Source of the DNA: a virus
Reading direction: 5' to 3' (one strand)
Virus record (IMG/VR): IMGVR_UViG_3300008108_000654
Coordinates: 1 to 28,312 of that record
DNA length: 28,312 nt
This document shows positions 1-7,369 of this stretch, piece after piece. The notes under the pieces were generated by a model. It made no database searches. It was not told where the DNA came from and was given only the letters and a program-made list of their open reading frames with translations. The translations under genes and the position numbers were made by a program. The number at the start of each line of letters is the position of its first letter. Position 1 is the first letter of the stretch.

Positions 1-1
1 A

Positions 2-208
2 CAATTGCAAGCACAAATTAATTCTTTGTCCAAGCAATTATCAGATGCTAATTCAGTAATTGCTGCAAATAAAATTGCAGCAGATGCAGCAGCAGCAGCA
101 AAAGTTATTGCTGATGCAGCAGTAATTAAGGAAAAGGCTGACTATAATAAGTTAGCTACAGCCTGGAATAAGGCATTTCCTAAAAAGAAGGTTGCTTTAA
201 AGAAGTAA
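2..208 (+). CDS. 3' end of an Ala/Lys-rich coiled-coil-like protein (partial)
   Basis: The reading frame is open to the left edge of the window, so only the C-terminal ~68 residues are present and the TTG at position 5 need not be the start. The visible part is rich in Ala, Asn, Asp and Lys with heptad-like spacing, suggesting a helical or coiled-coil segment, and ends in a basic tail (PKKKVALKK). I do not recognise a family. Alanine-rich helices of this kind occur in secreted and structural proteins. A strong rho-independent terminator follows 16 bases after the stop, so this closes a transcription unit. Confidence 0.6.
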   Translation, partial: QLQAQINSLSKQLSDANSVIAANKIAADAAAAAKVIADAAVIKEKADYNKLATAWNKAFPKKKVALKK

Positions 209-222
209 ATTCTTTATATTAA

Positions 223-251
223 AGGGGCAAGGGAAACCTTGCCCTTTTTTT
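223..251 (+). terminator. Rho-independent terminator
   Basis: GGGCAAGG (225-232) pairs with CCTTGCCC (237-244) around a GAAA tetraloop and is followed by seven T residues. This is a classical terminator for the partial gene ending at 208. Confidence 0.93.
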
Positions 252-261
252 ATATTAATGA

Positions 262-267
262 TAGAAT
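262..267 (+). promoter_or_regulatory. -10 element, leaderless-type
   Basis: TAGAAT lies six bases before the GTG start at 274, so transcription would begin at or next to the start codon. It directly follows the terminator at 223-251. Confidence 0.5.
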
Positions 268-273
268 ATACAT

Positions 274-408
274 GTGGAATATATTGAAGATCAAATAAGA
301 GAAAAAATATTAAACGAAATTAAATATTTAGAGTTACCATATGAGTGGAAACCTAATGAAGTAATAAATTATATATATAATAAATTAAGTAGAGGAAATA
401 ATGGATAG
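274..408 (+). CDS. Small hypothetical protein (44 aa)
   Basis: A GTG-started frame encodes 44 residues beginning MEYIEDQIREKI. It is mostly charged and helical, with no recognised family. The start is chosen because a TAGAAT -10 element ends six bases upstream, a leaderless arrangement seen repeatedly in this window. The stop lies inside the start of the next gene (ATGGATAG, 8-base overlap), which supports translational coupling to the DUF2061 gene. Confidence 0.55.
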   Translation: MEYIEDQIREKILNEIKYLELPYEWKPNEVINYIYNKLSRGNNG

Positions 409-619
409 CAAAAAAAGAAGTGCTTATAAATCAATAACATGGCCAGCAGTACATATTTTATTTGTTGGTACAATGGTATACTTTTTTGAAAAATTAATTA
501 CTGGTGAAGCTCATTGGGAGTATGCTGGTGCATTTGCAATAGTATATACTGGGTGTGAAATGATTGGTTATTTTTTACATGAAAGAGTCTGGGCTAAGTT
601 TGGTAAAAAAATTAAATAA
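401..619 (+). CDS. DUF2061-family small membrane protein
   Basis: This 72-residue protein has a basic N-terminus (KKRSAYKSITWPAVH), two hydrophobic segments at about residues 15-30 and 41-58, and the family's C-terminal signature ending in FLHERVWAKFG. That layout fits DUF2061, a small predicted inner-membrane protein of unknown function. The conserved HERVW element near the last membrane segment makes the family call fairly secure. It overlaps the upstream 44-aa gene by eight bases. A phage copy of a host-type membrane protein may be accessory cargo. Confidence 0.75.
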   Translation: MDSKKRSAYKSITWPAVHILFVGTMVYFFEKLITGEAHWEYAGAFAIVYTGCEMIGYFLHERVWAKFGKKIK

Positions 620-624
620 ATAAT

Positions 625-738
625 ATGGAAAAAACCTGCGAAAAAGACAAATGTAGCAATAAAGCAACTAGGATAATTAAAGATTTAAACATATATTCAT
701 GGGTTTGTGAGTCCTGCTATGGTAAATATAGGTCTTAA
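625..738 (+). CDS. Small four-cysteine zinc-knuckle protein (37 aa)
   Basis: ATG at 625 opens a 37-codon frame reading MEKTCEKDKCSNKATRI and ending near CESCYGKYRS. Four cysteines in two pairs (CxxxxC and CxxC) suggest one bound zinc. It starts six bases after the DUF2061 stop and is probably co-transcribed with it. Several similarly sized cysteine-pair proteins are scattered through this window. Function unknown. Confidence 0.6.
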   Translation: MEKTCEKDKCSNKATRIIKDLNIYSWVCESCYGKYRS

Positions 739-747
739 ATCTATAAA

Positions 748-756
748 TGCTATAAT
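748..756 (+). promoter_or_regulatory. Extended -10 promoter element
   Basis: TGCTATAAT is an extended -10 in the gap after the 37-aa gene. It would drive the operon starting at 812, with a leader of about 50 bases containing a hairpin. Confidence 0.5.
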
Positions 757-763
757 ATAGGGA

Positions 764-787
764 TAGATGGACTTCTAGACCCATCTA
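764..787 (+). other. Hairpin in the leader of the 812 operon
   Basis: TAGATGG (764-770) pairs with CCATCTA (781-787) across a 10-base loop, between the -10 element and the AGGAGAA ribosome site of the next gene. There is no T-run, so it is not an obvious terminator. It could stabilise the transcript 5' end. Confidence 0.45.
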
Positions 788-811
788 AATACAACCTATA
801 GGAGAAATAAA

Positions 812-970
812 ATGTCAGACGGAAAAAATTTAACAGGCTTCAATGAAGCTAAGCCAGCAGGATCTTCACCATGGGCTACAGAGTCATACACAGAAGCACC
901 AAAGGCAGCATTCCCATCAACAGATAAGTCAGCACAAGATGGCGCTGGATTAAACAACGGCGGTAAGTAA
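812..970 (+). CDS. Small hypothetical protein (52 aa)
   Basis: An ATG-started frame with a clear ribosome-binding site (AGGAGAA, about six bases upstream) encodes 52 residues starting MSDGKNLTGFNEAKPAG. It is rich in Ala, Gly, Ser and Pro and lacks hydrophobic segments, so it is probably disordered. It begins a run of four tightly spaced genes that ends in the first dioxygenase at 1437. The leader hairpin and good ribosome site suggest strong expression, as expected for a virion-associated or abundant small protein. No family recognised. Confidence 0.65.
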   Translation: MSDGKNLTGFNEAKPAGSSPWATESYTEAPKAAFPSTDKSAQDGAGLNNGGK

Positions 971-972
971 TA

Positions 973-1122
973 ATGTGTTACGAATGCGGTTGCGAATCAG
1001 TAGGTAGCGAAACAGGAATTGTTTCTGCCCCTATGTTAGATGTAACAAGAGATGGAGAGGCTGGATTAACATTAAACATGACAGCAACTCCAGAACAAAG
1101 AACGTCATTTATTAATGAGTGA
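973..1122 (+). CDS. Small Cys-rich-headed protein (49 aa)
   Basis: ATG at 973, two bases after the previous stop, opens a 49-residue protein beginning MCYECGCESVGSETG. The three N-terminal cysteines (C2, C5, C7) could bind metal. The rest is polar. The stop overlaps the next start by eight bases (ATGAGTGA), so the genes are translationally coupled. Function unknown. Confidence 0.6.
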   Translation: MCYECGCESVGSETGIVSAPMLDVTRDGEAGLTLNMTATPEQRTSFINE

Positions 1123-1333
1123 TAATGGAACTGGAATGCAAACTCCACCAAATAATGAACCTGCTGGAGCAGTAACTTCTCAAGAAGCTACTCGAAAAAA
1201 TCCAAATCAAGGTAAATTTAGATCTGGAATTGCAAATCAAAGATCAATGACAAGAATTGATCGTAACAAACATGGCATCCGTAGAGAAACAAATCTTGGA
1301 GCCAAAAAAACAGGTAGACCAAAGAAGGTCTAA
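1115..1333 (+). CDS. Small basic hypothetical protein (72 aa)
   Basis: This 72-residue polar protein has an acidic/Asn-rich N-terminus and a very basic C-terminal half ending KKTGRPKKV. The GRP-type basic tail resembles an AT-hook and may bind nucleic acid, but that is inference. It lies in the 812-2105 run and overlaps the upstream gene by eight bases. The next small gene begins two bases after its stop. Confidence 0.6.
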   Translation: MSDNGTGMQTPPNNEPAGAVTSQEATRKNPNQGKFRSGIANQRSMTRIDRNKHGIRRETNLGAKKTGRPKKV

Positions 1334-1335
1334 TA

Positions 1336-1440
1336 ATGTGTTCGTCTACATCAATATCTAGTTCTTCGGATCTAGATATTGATGTATTAAATACCATAGA
1401 TGATCAAATTGATAGGGCCGAAGGAACTGGATTAATATGA
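1336..1440 (+). CDS. Small acidic hypothetical protein (34 aa) containing a long hairpin
   Basis: A 34-codon frame starting MCSSTSISSSSDLDIDVL ends in TGA overlapping the ATG of the dioxygenase at 1437 (ATGA). The protein is Ser/Asp-rich with no recognisable domain. Much of its coding DNA (1347-1386) is a near-perfect 15-bp inverted repeat. The reading frame may therefore matter less as a protein than as a translated structured leader that controls the downstream dioxygenase. Confidence 0.45.
   Translation: MCSSTSISSSSDLDIDVLNTIDDQIDRAEGTGLI
1347..1386 (+). repeat. Long inverted repeat (15-bp stem, 10-base loop)
   Basis: The left arm 1347-1361 and right arm 1372-1386 are exact reverse complements. 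They lie within the 34-aa gene, about 50 bases before the dioxygenase start. No T-tract follows, so a terminator is unlikely. Confidence 0.85.
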
Positions 1441-2105
1441 TAGAGATAGTGCACAGGCCAGACATTGTTGAGTATAGAAATGTATTTACAAAAGAAGACT
1501 GTGATTATATAATTTCATATTGGAATAGTTTAGACGACTGGATGCTTTCTTGTTTTTATAATATGTATACAATTGCTGGAAGTAAGCCACATACTAAAGA
1601 AGGCGGAGAATCTTTAAGTAAATTTAAAACAGTTTCACAAAATTTAGCCGAAAAAGTATTTAATAGAAAATTAAAACAAATCAGTGTAAGCTCTCATATG
1701 TGGAAACCAGGAGCATTTGCAGCAGATCATGCAGATAATGCTGAGCTAGATGGCACTCCAAATGCATGGATTGAAAATAAACTAGTTACAATGATTTATT
1801 TAAATGATGATTTCGAAGGTGGCAATCTTACATTTAGAGATCATAGATTAGCTTTTAAACCACAAATTGGAAGCGTAATTGTTTTTGATGTTGGGATAAA
1901 TAATGTACATGCAGTTACTGAAGTTACCTCTGGCACCAGATATACCATGATGGCTTCATATGATTATGCAGATAGTGTTTATGATATAGATTATAAAAAG
2001 ATTAAACAAGAAAGCGAAGAATCTAGAAAAAAACTACAAGAAGAGTGGTCGAGAGGTATTATAATGCCGAAAAGTTCGGCTACCAAATATACTCCAATAA
2101 ATTAA
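1437..2105 (+). CDS. 2-oxoglutarate/Fe(II) dioxygenase (prolyl-4-hydroxylase-like)
   Basis: This 222-residue protein has the double-stranded beta-helix signature of the prolyl/lysyl hydroxylase branch of 2OG-Fe(II) oxygenases. The iron triad is H98-x-D100 and H158, and R168, ten residues after the distal His, would hold 2-oxoglutarate. The strand motif YLNDDFEGGNLTF (about 121-133) is typical. Such enzymes hydroxylate protein or small-molecule substrates using O2 and 2-oxoglutarate; the substrate here is unknown. The start overlaps the preceding 34-aa gene by four bases, and a TauD-like oxygenase follows one base after the stop. It is one of eight such genes in the window. Confidence 0.85.
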   Translation: MIEIVHRPDIVEYRNVFTKEDCDYIISYWNSLDDWMLSCFYNMYTIAGSKPHTKEGGESLSKFKTVSQNLAEKVFNRKLKQISVSSHMWKPGAFAADHADNAELDGTPNAWIENKLVTMIYLNDDFEGGNLTFRDHRLAFKPQIGSVIVFDVGINNVHAVTEVTSGTRYTMMASYDYADSVYDIDYKKIKQESEESRKKLQEEWSRGIIMPKSSATKYTPIN

Positions 2106-2106
2106 T

Positions 2107-2973
2107 ATGCATACAATAAAAGTTATAGAGTTTCCTGGATACGAAGAATTAAAAAATAATTTTAGTATATATAAAGATATATTTATCAACGATGCAATAA
2201 TTGCTTTTAGAAATGCAAATTTAGATTATGATATGCAAGCTAAAGTAATGCATTTATTTGGAGATAATTTAAACTGGTATCCTAACTCCTTAAACTCAAA
2301 TCCCTCTGATTACATTGAAGATCATCATAAACATATGGACAGCAATAATATTGTTGAAAAGGATTCTATTATGTTAGGTTGGCATCAAGAGCATATAGCT
2401 CAAGAGCATAACCCCTACGTAAGTGGAGTATGGAATATGACATTGTTTAAATGTAACCCAGAAACAGGAAAAACCTATTTTATCGATATGTCAAGGGTAT
2501 TTAATATGTTTAATGATGAAGATAGAGAGTTTATGCTAAACTGTAAAGTAAATATAATTAATTACAGATGGTTTAAAGATAAAGCCTACTATTACTATAT
2601 CCCAGAAAAAAATAAATTAAACAATAAAGATGAAGATGTAGTTTATAGTTTAGTTTCAGAACATTGGTTAACTAAAGAAAAAACTATAAGAACATATTTA
2701 TCTCGTGATGAAACTACTGAACTTTATAAATTTAAAGATAAAGATCCTTCTGAAAATGATATTAAAAAATATATAGAAATTTCTAAAAAAATAAATGATA
2801 TTGTAAATAATAATGAAGATGTAAGAATGCAACATATTTGGCAACAGGGAGACCTACTAATTCCAGATTTATTTAAATTAGCACACGCTGTAAGTGGTGG
2901 TTTTGATAAAGATCAAAGAAGATTAGACGGAATGTTTGGTACATTAAAACCTTGGCCAGTTAAACCAAACTAA
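2107..2973 (+). CDS. TauD/TfdA-like 2-oxoglutarate/Fe(II) dioxygenase
   Basis: A 288-residue protein related to the TauD/TfdA/clavaminate-synthase branch. The first iron ligands appear to be H93-x-E95 (GWHQEH) rather than H-x-D, and the distal His is probably H260 (FKLAHAVSGG) with R271/R272 for 2-oxoglutarate. An N-terminal TauD-like segment (YKDIFINDAIIAFRNAN, about 22-38) supports this. HxE is known in clavaminate synthase-type members, so activity is plausible. It begins one base after the previous oxygenase stop and overlaps the convergent leftward gene by four bases. Substrate unknown. Confidence 0.7.
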   Translation: MHTIKVIEFPGYEELKNNFSIYKDIFINDAIIAFRNANLDYDMQAKVMHLFGDNLNWYPNSLNSNPSDYIEDHHKHMDSNNIVEKDSIMLGWHQEHIAQEHNPYVSGVWNMTLFKCNPETGKTYFIDMSRVFNMFNDEDREFMLNCKVNIINYRWFKDKAYYYYIPEKNKLNNKDEDVVYSLVSEHWLTKEKTIRTYLSRDETTELYKFKDKDPSENDIKKYIEISKKINDIVNNNEDVRMQHIWQQGDLLIPDLFKLAHAVSGGFDKDQRRLDGMFGTLKPWPVKPN

Positions 2974-3527
2974 TAATTAATAGAATAATTTGGATCTTTT
3001 GTTAGCCACATAAGCATTGCATATCTGTCGCTAGATATTTTTTGTATAGCATGATCATTATTTACGCCCAAAGAAGGCCAACAAACTAAGTCTCCACATT
3101 TTGGTTGGTAGGTAAAAGATAATCTTGGAAACCAAAGTTCACCATCTTTAAATATATCATTTAAATAAATACCAGCACTATATGCAAAATGTGTATTTTT
3201 TCCTTGATCGTCATCATTATGTAATCCAAGATTTGACCCATCTTCTTGTTTAGCTAACCAAAAAGAGCTAATGTATAAATCAGAATTATCATTAAACTTT
3301 ATTTTAATCTCATTAATTGTTTTTTTAAAATATTTTATTATTAATTCTCTATTTTCTTGTATATTAAAATTAGTGCTAGACAGATGATGATTATCTTTGC
3401 CAAAAGTTAATATATGATATTTATTGTCTTGAAAGGATTGAAATTTATTTAGATTAGAGTCTATATAATTTATTAATATTTCTGCCTCTGACTTGTCCAT
3501 GAATTTATTTGATATTTTTATGTCCAT
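2970..3527 (-). CDS. 2-oxoglutarate/Fe(II) dioxygenase
   Basis: A 185-residue oxygenase with an intact catalytic set: H103-x-D105 (LHNDDDQ), distal H159 and R168. The strand motif YLNDIFKDGELWFP (about 121-134) belongs to the prolyl hydroxylase-like group. It is the only leftward gene among rightward neighbours and is convergent with the TauD-like gene (4-base overlap at the stops). Its start is fixed by a TACAAT -10 element (3534-3539) six bases upstream of ATG, a leaderless arrangement. The reversed orientation and private promoter suggest separate insertion as a cargo gene. Confidence 0.83.
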   Translation of the reverse strand: MDIKISNKFMDKSEAEILINYIDSNLNKFQSFQDNKYHILTFGKDNHHLSSTNFNIQENRELIIKYFKKTINEIKIKFNDNSDLYISSFWLAKQEDGSNLGLHNDDDQGKNTHFAYSAGIYLNDIFKDGELWFPRLSFTYQPKCGDLVCWPSLGVNNDHAIQKISSDRYAMLMWLTKDPNYSINY

Positions 3528-3533
3528 AGTGTT

Positions 3534-3539
3534 ATTGTA
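3534..3539 (-). promoter_or_regulatory. -10 element of the leftward dioxygenase, leaderless-type
   Basis: On the minus strand TACAAT ends six bases before the ATG at 3527. It forms a compact divergent promoter pair with the TATAAT at 3550-3555. Confidence 0.5.
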
Positions 3540-3549
3540 TCATTTATGG

Positions 3550-3555
3550 TATAAT
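3550..3555 (+). promoter_or_regulatory. -10 element for the 3564 gene, leaderless-type
   Basis: TATAAT ends eight bases before ATG at 3564. A second TATAAT (3558-3563) abuts the start codon and is too close to act as its promoter. Confidence 0.55.
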
Positions 3556-3563
3556 TTTATAAT

Positions 3564-3746
3564 ATGAGAAAGCTACTAGACGGCACAGAAACAGAAGCTT
3601 ATGAAAATCCAGTTGATTTAATAATACACACAAAGGCACCAGGAAAATGGAAATTAATTGATATGGAAACTGGGCAGGAATATGTTGGTTCTCCACATCC
3701 CACTAAATATGGAATTTGGATTAGAATTAAAGACAGGATAAATTAA
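3564..3746 (+). CDS. Small hypothetical protein (60 aa)
   Basis: The protein begins MRKLLDGTETEAYENPVD and is probably a small beta-rich domain (KWKLIDMETGQEYVGS). No family recognised. A TATAAT eight bases upstream of the ATG points to leaderless expression. The next gene, a dioxygenase, starts two bases after its stop, so the two form a bicistronic unit. Confidence 0.6.
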   Translation: MRKLLDGTETEAYENPVDLIIHTKAPGKWKLIDMETGQEYVGSPHPTKYGIWIRIKDRIN

Positions 3747-3748
3747 TA

Positions 3749-4459
3749 ATGGAATATAATCTTGATTTGACGACAATTGAGGGAGATCTTCAATATATTG
3801 ATAATTTTTTAACACAAGAAGAATTAGATTTTTTTAAGCCATATATGGAAGACCATCAGGGATGGTATACGACTATGCGCTCCCCATATAAAAATATTTT
3901 AAATAAATTCATTTCATTTAATATGGAAAGAAGGTCAGACGGTAGCACTGGTGTTCCAACTAATGAGCCATCTATAAATCACGAAATTTTTCATAAGCCA
4001 ATGGGGATATACGACAGATTATTTAAGGTTATGCCACCAACATACAGACCACACAACGCTCTTCAGACATTTAAATATTGCACAGATGAAGAAATTGAAA
4101 GAGATTTAAATGAAAGAGAAAAAAATGAATTAACACAAAATGGAACAATACCTTTAGATATAAGTAAGGTAGACTGGGCTATGAATTGGCACAGTGAGTT
4201 TGGTGATGGAAGCACAGTCCCTCCATTTAACAGGTCTTTGTCTATTTATTTAAATGATGATTTTGAGGGTGGAATTTTAGAATTTAAACATAAGCCATAT
4301 AAAATTAAACCAAAGGCTGGCATGCTAGTCCTAGTTCCAGTAACAAAAGAATTTACACATAGGGTAACCAAAATAACTTCTGGTAATTGGAGACATACCC
4401 TATATGGTGCTTCATGGAATGAAGATTTTCCTCCACAGAGCACAGAAGAAACCTGTTAA
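3749..4459 (+). CDS. 2-oxoglutarate/Fe(II) dioxygenase, H-x-E variant
   Basis: A 236-residue prolyl hydroxylase-like oxygenase. The core strand YLNDDFEGGILEF (about 167-179) closely resembles that of the 1437 gene. The first metal pair reads H148-x-E150 (NWHSEFGDG), a Glu in place of the usual Asp. The distal His is H204 (FTHRVTKITSGNWRH) with R215 eleven residues later. Glu can serve as the carboxylate ligand in some family members, so it may be active, though reduced activity is possible. It is co-transcribed with the 60-aa gene before it. Confidence 0.75.
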   Translation: MEYNLDLTTIEGDLQYIDNFLTQEELDFFKPYMEDHQGWYTTMRSPYKNILNKFISFNMERRSDGSTGVPTNEPSINHEIFHKPMGIYDRLFKVMPPTYRPHNALQTFKYCTDEEIERDLNEREKNELTQNGTIPLDISKVDWAMNWHSEFGDGSTVPPFNRSLSIYLNDDFEGGILEFKHKPYKIKPKAGMLVLVPVTKEFTHRVTKITSGNWRHTLYGASWNEDFPPQSTEETC

Positions 4460-4465
4460 TATTTA

Positions 4466-4495
4466 TTGACTAAACTAGCACATATATTGTATAAT
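4466..4495 (+). promoter_or_regulatory. Sigma-70-type promoter for the 4505-4961 operon
   Basis: TTGACT (4466-4471), an 18-base spacer and TATAAT (4490-4495). The ATG at 4505 begins nine bases after the -10, so the transcript is leaderless or nearly so. The sequence is strikingly similar to the katG promoter. Confidence 0.75.
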
Positions 4496-4504
4496 AAGTA
4501 ACTA

Positions 4505-4636
4505 ATGACAAATAATCATGAAGTAAACTGTATGTGCACAGCGTGTAACTCTTATCACGCTGGATATTCTGTTGGCAAATGGTCAGATGATGATGATTGG
4601 CACCCTATAATTCCATTTAGAGGGAAAATAAGATGA
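4505..4636 (+). CDS. Small Cys/His-containing protein (43 aa)
   Basis: Starts MTNNHEVNCMCTACNSYHAG. Three cysteines (C9, C11, C14) plus histidines could form a zinc site, followed by an acidic stretch (SDDDDW). It is the first gene after the promoter at 4466-4495 and overlaps the next gene by four bases (ATGA). Function unknown. Confidence 0.55.
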   Translation: MTNNHEVNCMCTACNSYHAGYSVGKWSDDDDWHPIIPFRGKIR

Positions 4637-4791
4637 TCAAATTTAGAAGTCCAATATATTGGGAATATAAATTTAACGGTTCAGTAAATAAGCTTTGCTA
4701 TACATGTGGTATTAGATATACAACTACATTTAAAAAAATAGAACAAAAAAAAGATAGATGTCCTGTTTGCACGTATAATGAGTCAGAATAA
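4633..4791 (+). CDS. Zinc-ribbon mini-protein (52 aa)
   Basis: Encodes 52 residues with two CxxC pairs, CYTCG at about 22-26 and CPVC at about 43-46, separated by 17 residues: a compact rubredoxin/zinc-ribbon-like layout. It is translationally coupled to its neighbours by a 4-base overlap upstream and a 1-base overlap (TAATG) downstream. Probably a small nucleic-acid or protein adaptor, by analogy only. Confidence 0.6.
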   Translation: MIKFRSPIYWEYKFNGSVNKLCYTCGIRYTTTFKKIEQKKDRCPVCTYNESE

Positions 4792-4961
4792 TGAAAGAGT
4801 TTGACGCATATTGTAAATATTGTGAAATGGTTGTAAGGGGTAAAACCACAGCCATCAATGCTTTAGAATCTGGGAATTACCTATATATAGGAGAATGCCT
4901 AATATGCTGTTATGAAATTAGAAGAATAGTTCCTAAAAATAAATATACCATCATTGACTAA
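4791..4961 (+). CDS. Four-cysteine mini-protein (56 aa)
   Basis: Begins MKEFDAYCKYCEMVVRGK. CKYC at about 8-11 and CLICC at about 36-40 form two cysteine pairs consistent with one zinc. It is the third gene of the 4505 operon. The -35 hexamer of the katG promoter (4954-4959) lies inside its last codons, so the two units are packed without spacer. Confidence 0.58.
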   Translation: MKEFDAYCKYCEMVVRGKTTAINALESGNYLYIGECLICCYEIRRIVPKNKYTIID

Positions 4962-4983
4962 ATCAACATAAATATTGTATAAT
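4954..4983 (+). promoter_or_regulatory. Sigma-70-type promoter of katG
   Basis: TTGACT (4954-4959), an 18-base spacer and TATAAT (4978-4983), giving a leader of about 20 bases before the ATG at 5011. No operator-like inverted repeat is evident. Confidence 0.8.
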
Positions 4984-5010
4984 AAAGTCCTACTAGTAGA
5001 AAGATAAATA

Positions 5011-7047
5011 ATGAGCGAATCTAAATGCCCATTTACGGGTAATGCTTTAAATAATGAAAAAACATCTAATAAAGACTGGTGGCCTAATCAATTAGACTTA
5101 TCAGGACTAAGAAAACATTCAGAAAAATCTGACCCAATGTCGGATGATTTTAACTATGCTAATGAATTTAATAGTTTAGATCTTGATGCTGTTAAAAAAG
5201 ATATTGATCAACTTTTAACTACTTCACAAGAGTGGTGGCCTGCAGATTATGGTAACTATGGTCCATTCTTTATTCGTATGGCATGGCATTCAGCAGGTAC
5301 ATATAGAGTTTCAGATGGTCGTGGTGGTGCTGGAGAAGGTTTACATAGATTTGCTCCGCAAAACTCTTGGCCAGATAATGGTAATTTAGATAAGGCCCGT
5401 CGTTTACTTTGGCCTATTAAACAAAAGTATGGAAAGAAAATTTCATGGGCAGACCTTATGATTCTTGCAGGAAATGTTGCTCTTGAAAATATGGGATTTA
5501 AAACATTTGGTTTTGCTGGTGGTCGTGAAGATGTTTGGGAATCAGATGATACATACTGGGGATCAGAAAAAGAATGGCTTGCAGACAATCGTTATAGTGG
5601 AAATCGTGAATTAGAAAATCCACTTGCTGCGGTTCAAATGGGATTAATTTATGTTAACCCAGAAGGCCCTAATGGAAATCCAGATCCAGTTCTTTCCGCA
5701 AAAGATATTCGTGAAACCTTTGCTCGTATGGCAATGAATGATGAAGAAACAGTTGCACTTATTGCAGGTGGACATGCATTTGGTAAAGCACATGGCGCTG
5801 GTGATCCATCACATGTTGGTCCAAATCCAGAAGCTGCTCCAATTGAAGATATGGGTCTTGGATGGAAAAACTCATTTGGAAAAGGTAATGCAGAAGATAC
5901 AATTACTAGTGGTATTGAAGGTGCATGGACTGCAACTCCTACTAAATGGGATAATTCATATCTTAAGTTATTATTTAAATATGAATGGAAGCAAACAAAG
6001 AGTCCCGCAGGAGCTACACAATGGATACCTACAGATGAATCTGCCACTAGTTTAGTTCCAGATGCTCATATTGAAGGTAAATTCCATGCTCCAGTAATGA
6101 CAACAGCAGATCTTGCTTTACGATTTGATCCAGAATATGAAAAGATTTCAAAAAGATTTCTTGAAGATTTTGATTACTTCTCAGATGCTTTTGCTCGTGC
6201 TTGGTTTAAGCTAACTCATAGAGATATGGGTCCAATTGCAAGATATCTTGGTAAAGATGTTCCATCAGAGGAATTAATTTGGCAAGATCCAGTTCAATCA
6301 TCTAACACAGATATTGAAATAGATTCTATTAAGAATAAGATTAAGTCTTGTAATATACCTATGTCACATTTTGTAGAGACCGCTTGGGCCTCTGCATCTA
6401 CTTTCCGTAAAACAGATAAACGTGGTGGGGCAAATGGTGCTCGTATTAGATTGCAACCTCAAAATACATGGGAAATTAATAACAAACCATCAATATTAAA
6501 TGTTATTGATTTTCTAGAATCTATTAAAGATCATTTTGATATATCACTTGCTGATTTAATTGTTTTAGCAGGATGTGCAGCAATTGAAAAAATTACTGGA
6601 GATCAGATAAAGGTTCCATTTACTGCTGGTCGTGGGGATGCCACACAAGAACAAACAGATATTGAATCATTTGCTGTTCTTGAGCCAAAGTTTGATGGAT
6701 TCCGTAATTACGTTCAGGAGGGTATATCAGCACCAGAAGAAGTATTGTTAGTAGAAAAGTCTAATTTATTAGGTCTGACTCCAGTAGAGATGGTTTTGCT
6801 ATTATCTGGAATGCGGATGCTAAGTAATGAGAAGTTAGATAATAGTTATTTAATTGATCTACTTTCATATATTAATGCTGATCAAGCAAATGGTATTCCT
6901 AGAATAGATCTAATTATTGCATCTAACTCAGAACTTCGTGCAATTGCTGAAGTGTATGCTTCAGATGATGCAAAAGATAAATATATTAAAGACTTTGTCT
7001 CAGCGTGGGACAAAGTTATGATGCTAGACCGATTTGACGTAAAATAA
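5011..7047 (+). CDS. katG: Catalase-peroxidase
   Basis: A 678-residue, two-domain heme enzyme that removes hydrogen peroxide by catalase and peroxidase reactions. The N-terminal domain has the distal-pocket motif RMAWHSAG, the YVNPEGPNG element with the cross-link Tyr, the RMAMND Met, and the proximal heme ligand in [12 protein letters not shown], so the Trp-Tyr-Met adduct and heme site look intact. The C-terminal domain (from about residue 420) is present, ending [13 protein letters not shown], but is shorter than in typical ~730-residue KatG, lacking part of the insert before [14 protein letters not shown]. It has its own promoter and no OxyR/FurA-like neighbour. Arginine is often CGT here but mostly AGA in nearby genes, suggesting a different origin or selection for expression. 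A complete katG on a phage is unusual. Confidence 0.96.
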   Translation: MSESKCPFTGNALNNEKTSNKDWWPNQLDLSGLRKHSEKSDPMSDDFNYANEFNSLDLDAVKKDIDQLLTTSQEWWPADYGNYGPFFIRMAWHSAGTYRVSDGRGGAGEGLHRFAPQNSWPDNGNLDKARRLLWPIKQKYGKKISWADLMILAGNVALENMGFKTFGFAGGREDVWESDDTYWGSEKEWLADNRYSGNRELENPLAAVQMGLIYVNPEGPNGNPDPVLSAKDIRETFARMAMNDEETVALIAGGHAFGKAHGAGDPSHVGPNPEAAPIEDMGLGWKNSFGKGNAEDTITSGIEGAWTATPTKWDNSYLKLLFKYEWKQTKSPAGATQWIPTDESATSLVPDAHIEGKFHAPVMTTADLALRFDPEYEKISKRFLEDFDYFSDAFARAWFKLTHRDMGPIARYLGKDVPSEELIWQDPVQSSNTDIEIDSIKNKIKSCNIPMSHFVETAWASASTFRKTDKRGGANGARIRLQPQNTWEINNKPSILNVIDFLESIKDHFDISLADLIVLAGCAAIEKITGDQIKVPFTAGRGDATQEQTDIESFAVLEPKFDGFRNYVQEGISAPEEVLLVEKSNLLGLTPVEMVLLLSGMRMLSNEKLDNSYLIDLLSYINADQANGIPRIDLIIASNSELRAIAEVYASDDAKDKYIKDFVSAWDKVMMLDRFDVK

Positions 7048-7055
7048 GGAGATAT

Positions 7056-7160
7056 GTGTTTTATTTATTACATTCAGCAGCTATCGTATTATTAATGCTA
7101 GGTTCATATGGACTAGGCGTTAAACAGGCTACTCAAAAGGTAAAATCTAAAAGTAATTAA
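7056..7160 (+). CDS. Single-pass membrane mini-protein (34 aa)
   Basis: A GTG start is preceded by AAGGAG five bases upstream. The product is a hydrophobic segment (FYLLHSAAIVLLMLGSYGLG) with a Lys-rich tail (KQATQKVKSKSN). It sits eight bases after katG and is probably co-transcribed. The ATG at 7054, in another frame, gives only 13 codons and is rejected. Could be a small membrane regulator or holin-like peptide; undetermined. Confidence 0.55.
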   Translation: MFYLLHSAAIVLLMLGSYGLGVKQATQKVKSKSN

Positions 7161-7168
7161 CCTGTCAT

Positions 7169-7369
7169 ATGATACCAGACCTCAGAAATGAAACTTTAGA
7201 TCTTATAGATAGTTTTATATTAGATCATATAGATGATTTTACTAATGAGGAATTATATTGGATTATAGATGAACTAGAAGGCTTAAGCAAAAGTTTCTAT
7301 AAAAAGTTTAAGCCTTTAATAGATGAAGATTTAGAGGCACTGGCAGATGAAATTGAAGAGGAAGAATGA
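7169..7369 (+). CDS. Small acidic hypothetical protein (66 aa)
   Basis: A strongly acidic, predicted all-helical protein starting MIPDLRNETLDLIDSF and ending ADEIEEEE. It contains no cysteine or membrane segment. It overlaps the next gene by four bases (ATGA) and heads a run of five coupled small genes leading to the two dioxygenases at 8020 and 8864. The ribosome site is weak. No family recognised. Confidence 0.6.
   Translation: MIPDLRNETLDLIDSFILDHIDDFTNEELYWIIDELEGLSKSFYKKFKPLIDEDLEALADEIEEEE

Noticed and set aside
5256-6055. Long reading frames in other frames and on the minus strand within katG
   Set aside because: They lie wholly inside a clear catalase-peroxidase, have no ribosome site and no family resemblance; shadows of codon bias.
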